Of a stretch of 9,877 nt of DNA, positions 6,528 to 9,877 are shown one piece after another. The translations under genes and the position numbers were made by a program. This stretch comes from Candidatus Krumholzibacteriota bacterium. Its GTDB lineage: Bacteria > Krumholzibacteriota > Krumholzibacteriia > Krumholzibacteriales > Krumholzibacteriaceae. The stretch spans positions 1-9,877 of the forward strand of contig DAOVFR010000069.1 of the NCBI GenBank assembly GCA_030672805.1. Reading direction: 5' to 3'. The notes below the pieces were generated by a model, which ran no database searches, had not been told where the DNA came from, and saw nothing but the letters and a program-made list of their open reading frames with translations. Positions within the stretch are counted from its first letter, which is position 1. The number at the start of each line of letters is the position of its first letter.

Positions 6528-6555
6528 AACCCGGCCGCGGCCGGGTTATTTTTTT
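6528..6555 (+). terminator. Intrinsic terminator of the por operon
   Basis: AACCCGGCC (6528-6536) pairs perfectly with GGCCGGGTT (6539-6547), followed by A and seven T (6549-6555). The effective stem is eight pairs closing a CGCG loop. This is a textbook Rho-independent terminator separating the por operon from the pilin genes. Confidence 0.93.
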
Positions 6556-6567
6556 CTTCCCCCATGA

Positions 6568-6620
6568 TTTCCCGTCGTTACGTTTCACACGCGAGCATTT
6601 CCCATCGCTTCCCAGCGTGT
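6568..6620 (+). promoter_or_regulatory. Phased TTCCC repeats and inverted repeat: candidate activator-binding region
   Basis: Three related 10-mers occur: TTTCCCGTCG (6568-6577), TTTCCCATCG (6598-6607) and CTTCCCAGCG (6608-6617). Their starts are 30 and 10 bases apart, which puts them on one face of the helix. The perfect inverted repeat ACACGC (6587-6592)/GCGTGT (6615-6620) overlaps them. The region lies about 75-130 bases upstream of the predicted sigma54 start, the usual position for an enhancer-binding protein. The activator is not in the window. Confidence 0.35.
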
Positions 6621-6669
6621 CTGATAGACCCGGATAACTCCTTTAATTACAATAAAATAACTAAAAATT

Positions 6670-6685
6670 CGGCATCTATTTTGCA
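6670..6685 (+). promoter_or_regulatory. Candidate sigma54 (-24/-12) promoter of the minor pilin operon
   Basis: CGGCATCTATTTTGCA has GG at 6671-6672 and GC at 6683-6684 with the exact 12-base GG-to-GC spacing of the sigma54 consensus TGGCACG-N4-TTGCA, and a full TTGCA at the -12 element. Predicted start is near 6696, with an upstream AT-rich block at 6641-6670. Sigma54 with a PilR-type activator often drives pilus genes. The alternative is a sigma70 promoter, TTGCAA (6681-6686), an 18-base spacer and an extended -10 TGATATGTA (6702-6710). Confidence 0.5.
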
Positions 6686-6728
6686 ACGGGATTTCGCAAT
6701 TTGATATGTAAGCGAAAGACCCCATGGA

Positions 6729-6743
6729 ACAGACATAATCTGT
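6729..6743 (+). repeat. Small hairpin in the pilin operon leader
   Basis: ACAGA (6729-6733) pairs with TCTGT (6739-6743) around CATAA, inside the roughly 140-base untranslated leader. I looked for the conserved bases of the c-di-GMP-I (GEMM) riboswitch in 6697-6838 and did not find them. Otherwise this stretch shows nothing I can name. Confidence 0.35.
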
Positions 6744-6838
6744 AAACGGTTGTAATGTCCCGATTTGAGAAAATTATGCCGAATGGTACGCCTTTAGCGA
6801 ATAGCAACGGTGGAAACGAAATATTCAGGAGTCTTGAT

Positions 6839-7456
6839 ATGGAGAACAGAATAATGATGATAAGACGAAACAGAGGATTCACACTCACGGAGATGATGAT
6901 CGTTATATCGGTCATAGGTCTGATGGTCGCGATCGGCACGCCGCCGGTCATCCAGTTCCTGCGTCACTACCAGGCAAAGGATGCGGCGCAGACAGTTCTC
7001 GGCGTGCTGCGGCAGGCGCGGAGCCGCGCCATTCAGGAAAAGAACAACTTCGTGGTTTCCTTCGACACTGCGAACAACTCGATGACGATCCTGGATGATG
7101 ACGGCGGCGGCAACGGGAACCCGGCCGCCGGGGGGTTCGTCGCGACGAACCGCGGTAACGGCAGGCTGGACAGCGGGGAGCGTGTATACGGTCCCTACGA
7201 ACTTCCGGGCGGACAGGTGTTCGGCCTCGTTGCCGGCTCCGTAGACGAGGATGGTGAATATATCACAAAGCCGGTCACATTCTCCGGCTTGCCACCTACG
7301 GTAACTTTCTACCCGAACGGCAGCACCAACGAGGAGGGTATCGTGATGGTGATGCCGTACGTGGAATTTCGTGAACAGAAACGGGGAACCTCTCAGATGA
7401 TGATCGTACGGCGCTCCACGGGCAGCGTCGTGCTTTCCAGCGCCCGGTACAACTAG
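6839..7456 (+). CDS. Type IV minor prepilin / pseudopilin, FimT/GspH-like
   Basis: 205 residues. ATG 6839 is preceded by AGGAG (6827-6831) at a 7-base spacing; an in-frame ATG at 6755 lacks a ribosome site and would push the leader to 41 residues. The class III signal is seen as a 13-residue basic leader ending RNRG, with cleavage before F14, and Glu18 at position +5 of the mature protein, followed by a hydrophobic helix. The C-terminal half ends in the TVTFYPNGST...RRSTGSVV pattern of GspH/FimT minor pilins. Residues 86-114 are an Asp/Gly/Asn-rich insertion (DDDGGGNGN ... GNGRLDSGE) resembling calcium-binding loops. Expected role: inner-membrane-anchored prepilin incorporated at or near the pilus tip after PilD processing. 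It leads a fimT-pilV-pilW-type operon, 23 bases before the next gene. Confidence 0.87.
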   Translation: MENRIMMIRRNRGFTLTEMMIVISVIGLMVAIGTPPVIQFLRHYQAKDAAQTVLGVLRQARSRAIQEKNNFVVSFDTANNSMTILDDDGGGNGNPAAGGFVATNRGNGRLDSGERVYGPYELPGGQVFGLVAGSVDEDGEYITKPVTFSGLPPTVTFYPNGSTNEEGIVMVMPYVEFREQKRGTSQMMIVRRSTGSVVLSSARYN

Positions 7457-7479
7457 GCAGACCGAGAGTGGAGGAGATC

Positions 7480-7923
7480 ATGAACTGGAAAATATGGAAG
7501 AAACTGAAAGATTCGAACGGGATGACCCTCATCGAAGTTCTCGTGGGATTGACCATTTTCGCGATCGGGCTGCTGGGCCTGAGCCGCGTGTCATTCCAGG
7601 CGATGCATGCAAATCTCCGATCGAAGCATACCGTTATCGCGACGAACCTGGCTCACCAGAGGATGGAGGAGATCATAAGTGCCACAAGGTACGATAATAT
7701 CACCGAACCCGGTTATCCCGACGAGGATTACGGGAACGTCAATGGTGGAATGGGGGAGTATGCAAAGTTTAACAGGGCAGTGTCGGTCGTTGATTCACTG
7801 AACGCTATCGGAACAAGCGTTATGAAAGAGGTATCGGTTCGCGTCGAGTGGAACGAGATGGGAACCGTTCGAAACGTGGAGCTCAGGTCCAGTATCAGCC
7901 GATACAAGGACATCAGTCTCTAA
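7480..7923 (+). CDS. Type IV minor prepilin, PilV-like
   Basis: 147 residues. The start is ATG 7480, chosen over in-frame GTG 7468 because GGAGGAG (7470-7476) sits just upstream of the ATG. The leader MNWKIWKKLKDSNG ends in Gly14, with predicted cleavage before Met15; MTLIEVLVG carries the conserved Glu at mature position 5. The hydrophobic helix (TIFAIGLLGL) and the AxxAxxxMEEIISATRY region after it are typical of PilV/PulI-type pilins. The short C-terminal domain has no cysteines. It lies between a FimT-like and a PilW-like gene with gaps of about 23 bases, the conserved order of minor pilin operons. PilV proteins are thought to form the tip-initiation complex with PilW and FimT/FimU; that role is inferred from the family. 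Confidence 0.85.
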   Translation: MNWKIWKKLKDSNGMTLIEVLVGLTIFAIGLLGLSRVSFQAMHANLRSKHTVIATNLAHQRMEEIISATRYDNITEPGYPDEDYGNVNGGMGEYAKFNRAVSVVDSLNAIGTSVMKEVSVRVEWNEMGTVRNVELRSSISRYKDISL

Positions 7924-7945
7924 ACCGTAACATGGAGCTGTCGTT

Positions 7946-9877
7946 ATGAAACGATTATCAAGGCAAACAGATGGGTTCACGCTCGTCGAGATGATGATCG
8001 CGGTATTTGTGGGCGCGCTGCTCATCATGATATCGTACAACGTTCTCACGACGCAGAAGAAGGTGGCGGATTCCCAGAACCAGTACATCAACACTCAGCA
8101 GAACGCCCGCATCGCGCTCGAGACACTCGAGAAGGAACTCAGGCTCGCCGGTCTCAACATCGACGATTTCAACAGCCAGCCGGTGTTCATAGATGCTGCA
8201 CCGTACCAGGTGATCTTCAACGCGGACATCTCGGGCGGCGTTTCCGGCGTCATGGGCATGACGATCGACCAGGAAGTGCCGCTGAGCGACGGGACGATGT
8301 ACCATCCCGGCATGAATGCCGGAGAGAACATCGGAACGCTCGAGAGGTACAATAACAACGCCGAGACGGTACGTTATACTTTCGACCGCGATGATAACGG
8401 CTCCGTCGGCAACAGCGACAAGTACACCGAGTCTGCCAATCCGGACGACTACGCTCTCTACCGGGAGGAGAACGGTGACCGGAAGGACATCGTGGCACAC
8501 GGAATCCGTGGGAAGGAAAACTATCCCGACGGGCAGATCCCGCAGCCGATGTTCAAGTACTACGGCGACTTTGACAGTGACGGCGCTCTCGAGCTCTGGG
8601 GAGATTCGAACGCTGATGGACAGCTCAGCCAGTCAGAGATCGCGACGTTGAACGCCGTGTCGGTCAACATGCTTTCCAAGATCATCGAGGTCGAGATCAC
8701 CGTCGAGGCCGAATCGCCCGTCATGGAAGCGGGCTTCGCCGGCCCTCACAGCACGTCCGGTTTCAAGCGGATGTACCGGTCGGTGACGATGACGAGCAAG
8801 GTGAGGCCGAGAAACATCGCCACGGGCAGCGCAAATCTCCACGCCTGCGGGGATCCGCCCGCGGCGCCGACGTCGCTCTCGGCGGCCGATAAGCCGTACG
8901 ACAAGGGTTTCAGCATCACCCTGAGTTTCAACGGGTCGTACGACGAGCTGTTCGGCGAGGAAGATATCAAGAATTACACCGTTTACCGGAAAGAAAGCGG
9001 ACCCGACGCGAAGTGGGAGTGCATCGGATCGGTGCTGCCCGAGCTGCAGTCGAGCTACGTTTTTGACGATGATAAACACACGATGGTGGGAGGTCCCACC
9101 CCCGACAAATCCTATTATTATGTGGTCTCGGCATGGGACTGCCGTCCGCAGGAATCGGGTCCGTCGAACACGGCCGGTCCCGTGCAGGCGGTGCCGAACG
9201 GTCCCTCTGCGCCGACTGTCGTCAACGCTTTCGACACACCGTGCGACATGATCGATGAAATCACGGTGTCGATTCACAAGTCGCCGGATGACCAGGCGAG
9301 TGGCGGTTCGGTTAGCAGGTACGAGGTCTACCGCGGTGAGGATGCCGGCGGTGGAACATGGTCCAAGATGCTCGTCGGAACGTTCAATGCCGACGCTTCC
9401 GAGTATTACGACTGGCGGGACAACGAAACGGGCAACGTCGCGGGACTGCCGCCCGAGGCGGGTAATTATTACTACTACATCGCAGTCGCAGTGGACGACA
9501 CGATCCCGTCGCTCGATTCGAACGAGTTTGGTGGTGTTTATTACTCCGGTACCATCTCCGCCTGCCAGATCAAGGGCGTCGATGATTACCCGGACGACGA
9601 CGGGCATGCCCTCGTGGTCCGGTGGGACAAGTCCCCATCGGAGGACTGCGGCAGTGACATCACGCATTACATAGTCAAGCGAAAGGATCTTCTGAACGAT
9701 TTTCTGGAGATCGCCACAGTGACTGCAGATCACCAGCTCGGCTACAGCTACATCGACGAGGAACTCGAGCGCGGATGGGAATACACGTACTGTGTATACA
9801 CGGTCAGCATCGAGGCTGAACAGATCCCGTCGAACCTGATGAGCGGCATCCCTTTCGCAAACACCGAGTTCGAGCCT
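7946..9877 (+). CDS. PilW-like minor prepilin with EF-hand-like loops and C-terminal fibronectin type III repeats (3' partial)
   Basis: An open frame of 644 codons from ATG 7946 (GGAG at 7934-7937) to the window edge, with no stop. The leader MKRLSRQTDG is cut before F11; FTLVEMMIA gives Glu at mature +5, and residues 11-35 are the pilin helix. Up to about residue 300 is a PilW-like globular domain (QQNARIALETLEKELRLAGL at 53-72 is typical). It contains EF-hand-like loops DRDDNGSVGNSD (147-158) and DSNADGQLSQSE (220-231). From about 303 follow three fibronectin type III-like repeats (about 303-417, 419-535, 536 to the edge). They share a Y-x-V-x-R strand at Y344, Y459 and Y575, a 115-116 residue period, and an 'ExxPSN' or similar end. 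Ordinary PilW proteins are roughly 200-350 residues, so this is a greatly extended tip pilin, possibly adhesive. Confidence 0.88.
   Translation, partial: MKRLSRQTDGFTLVEMMIAVFVGALLIMISYNVLTTQKKVADSQNQYINTQQNARIALETLEKELRLAGLNIDDFNSQPVFIDAAPYQVIFNADISGGVSGVMGMTIDQEVPLSDGTMYHPGMNAGENIGTLERYNNNAETVRYTFDRDDNGSVGNSDKYTESANPDDYALYREENGDRKDIVAHGIRGKENYPDGQIPQPMFKYYGDFDSDGALELWGDSNADGQLSQSEIATLNAVSVNMLSKIIEVEITVEAESPVMEAGFAGPHSTSGFKRMYRSVTMTSKVRPRNIATGSANLHACGDPPAAPTSLSAADKPYDKGFSITLSFNGSYDELFGEEDIKNYTVYRKESGPDAKWECIGSVLPELQSSYVFDDDKHTMVGGPTPDKSYYYVVSAWDCRPQESGPSNTAGPVQAVPNGPSAPTVVNAFDTPCDMIDEITVSIHKSPDDQASGGSVSRYEVYRGEDAGGGTWSKMLVGTFNADASEYYDWRDNETGNVAGLPPEAGNYYYYIAVAVDDTIPSLDSNEFGGVYYSGTISACQIKGVDDYPDDDGHALVVRWDKSPSEDCGSDITHYIVKRKDLLNDFLEIATVTADHQLGYSYIDEELERGWEYTYCVYTVSIEAEQIPSNLMSGIPFANTEFEP

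Noticed and set aside
6697..6838. c-di-GMP riboswitch (GEMM) in the pilin leader
   Set aside because: Pilin operons sometimes carry one, but the conserved GGCAAA and GACGCAAAGCC-type segments are absent; only a small ACAGA/TCTGT hairpin is visible.
8633..9733. Long minus-strand open frame of 366 codons
   Set aside because: It is antisense to the 644-codon PilW-FN3 frame, which has a prepilin signal, ribosome site and repeats. The minus frame shows no recognisable domain and reflects codon bias of the + strand gene.

Overview
The window (9,877 bases, moderately GC-rich, every supported gene on the + strand) looks like chromosomal DNA of a Gram-negative-type, probably anaerobic bacterium. The evidence is a tRNA cluster with bacterial promoters, a four-gene pyruvate:ferredoxin oxidoreductase operon, and a run of type IV pilus minor-pilin genes with fibronectin-type repeats. 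That combination recalls under-cultured FCB-type candidate phyla, but the lineage cannot be fixed from sequence alone.

Layout. (1) 1-996: the last 25 codons of a probable mnmA (tRNA 2-thiouridylase), overlapping by 4 bases a membrane-anchored zinc metallopeptidase of the peptidase-MA type. (2) 1081-1937: a strong sigma70 promoter drives two tandem tRNA-Ser genes (UGA, GCU). A second strong promoter drives a small DUF3566-like membrane protein, followed 10 bases later by tRNA-Arg(ACG), apparently on the same transcript. (3) 1969-6555: a promoter, a roughly 130-base leader able to form several hairpins, then porG, porD, porA and porB, closed by a textbook intrinsic terminator. porG and porD are separated by a hairpin; porD/porA and porA/porB overlap as ATGA. 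The porD gene is composite: a GltD-like FAD/NAD(P)H module sits between the N-terminal PorD signature and the PorD two-cluster ferredoxin domain, suggesting direct exchange between pyruvate oxidation and NAD(P)H. (4) 6556-9877: an AT-rich regulatory region with a good candidate sigma54 (-24/-12) promoter and helically phased upstream repeats, then three prepilin genes in the order fimT/gspH-like, pilV-like, pilW-like. The last is open at the window's right edge. It carries EF-hand-like calcium loops and at least three fibronectin type III repeats of about 115 residues behind a normal class III prepilin N-terminus.

The most notable items are the composite PorD flavoprotein, the PilW-FN3 fusion with calcium loops, the structured por leader, and the putative sigma54 control of the minor pilin operon.
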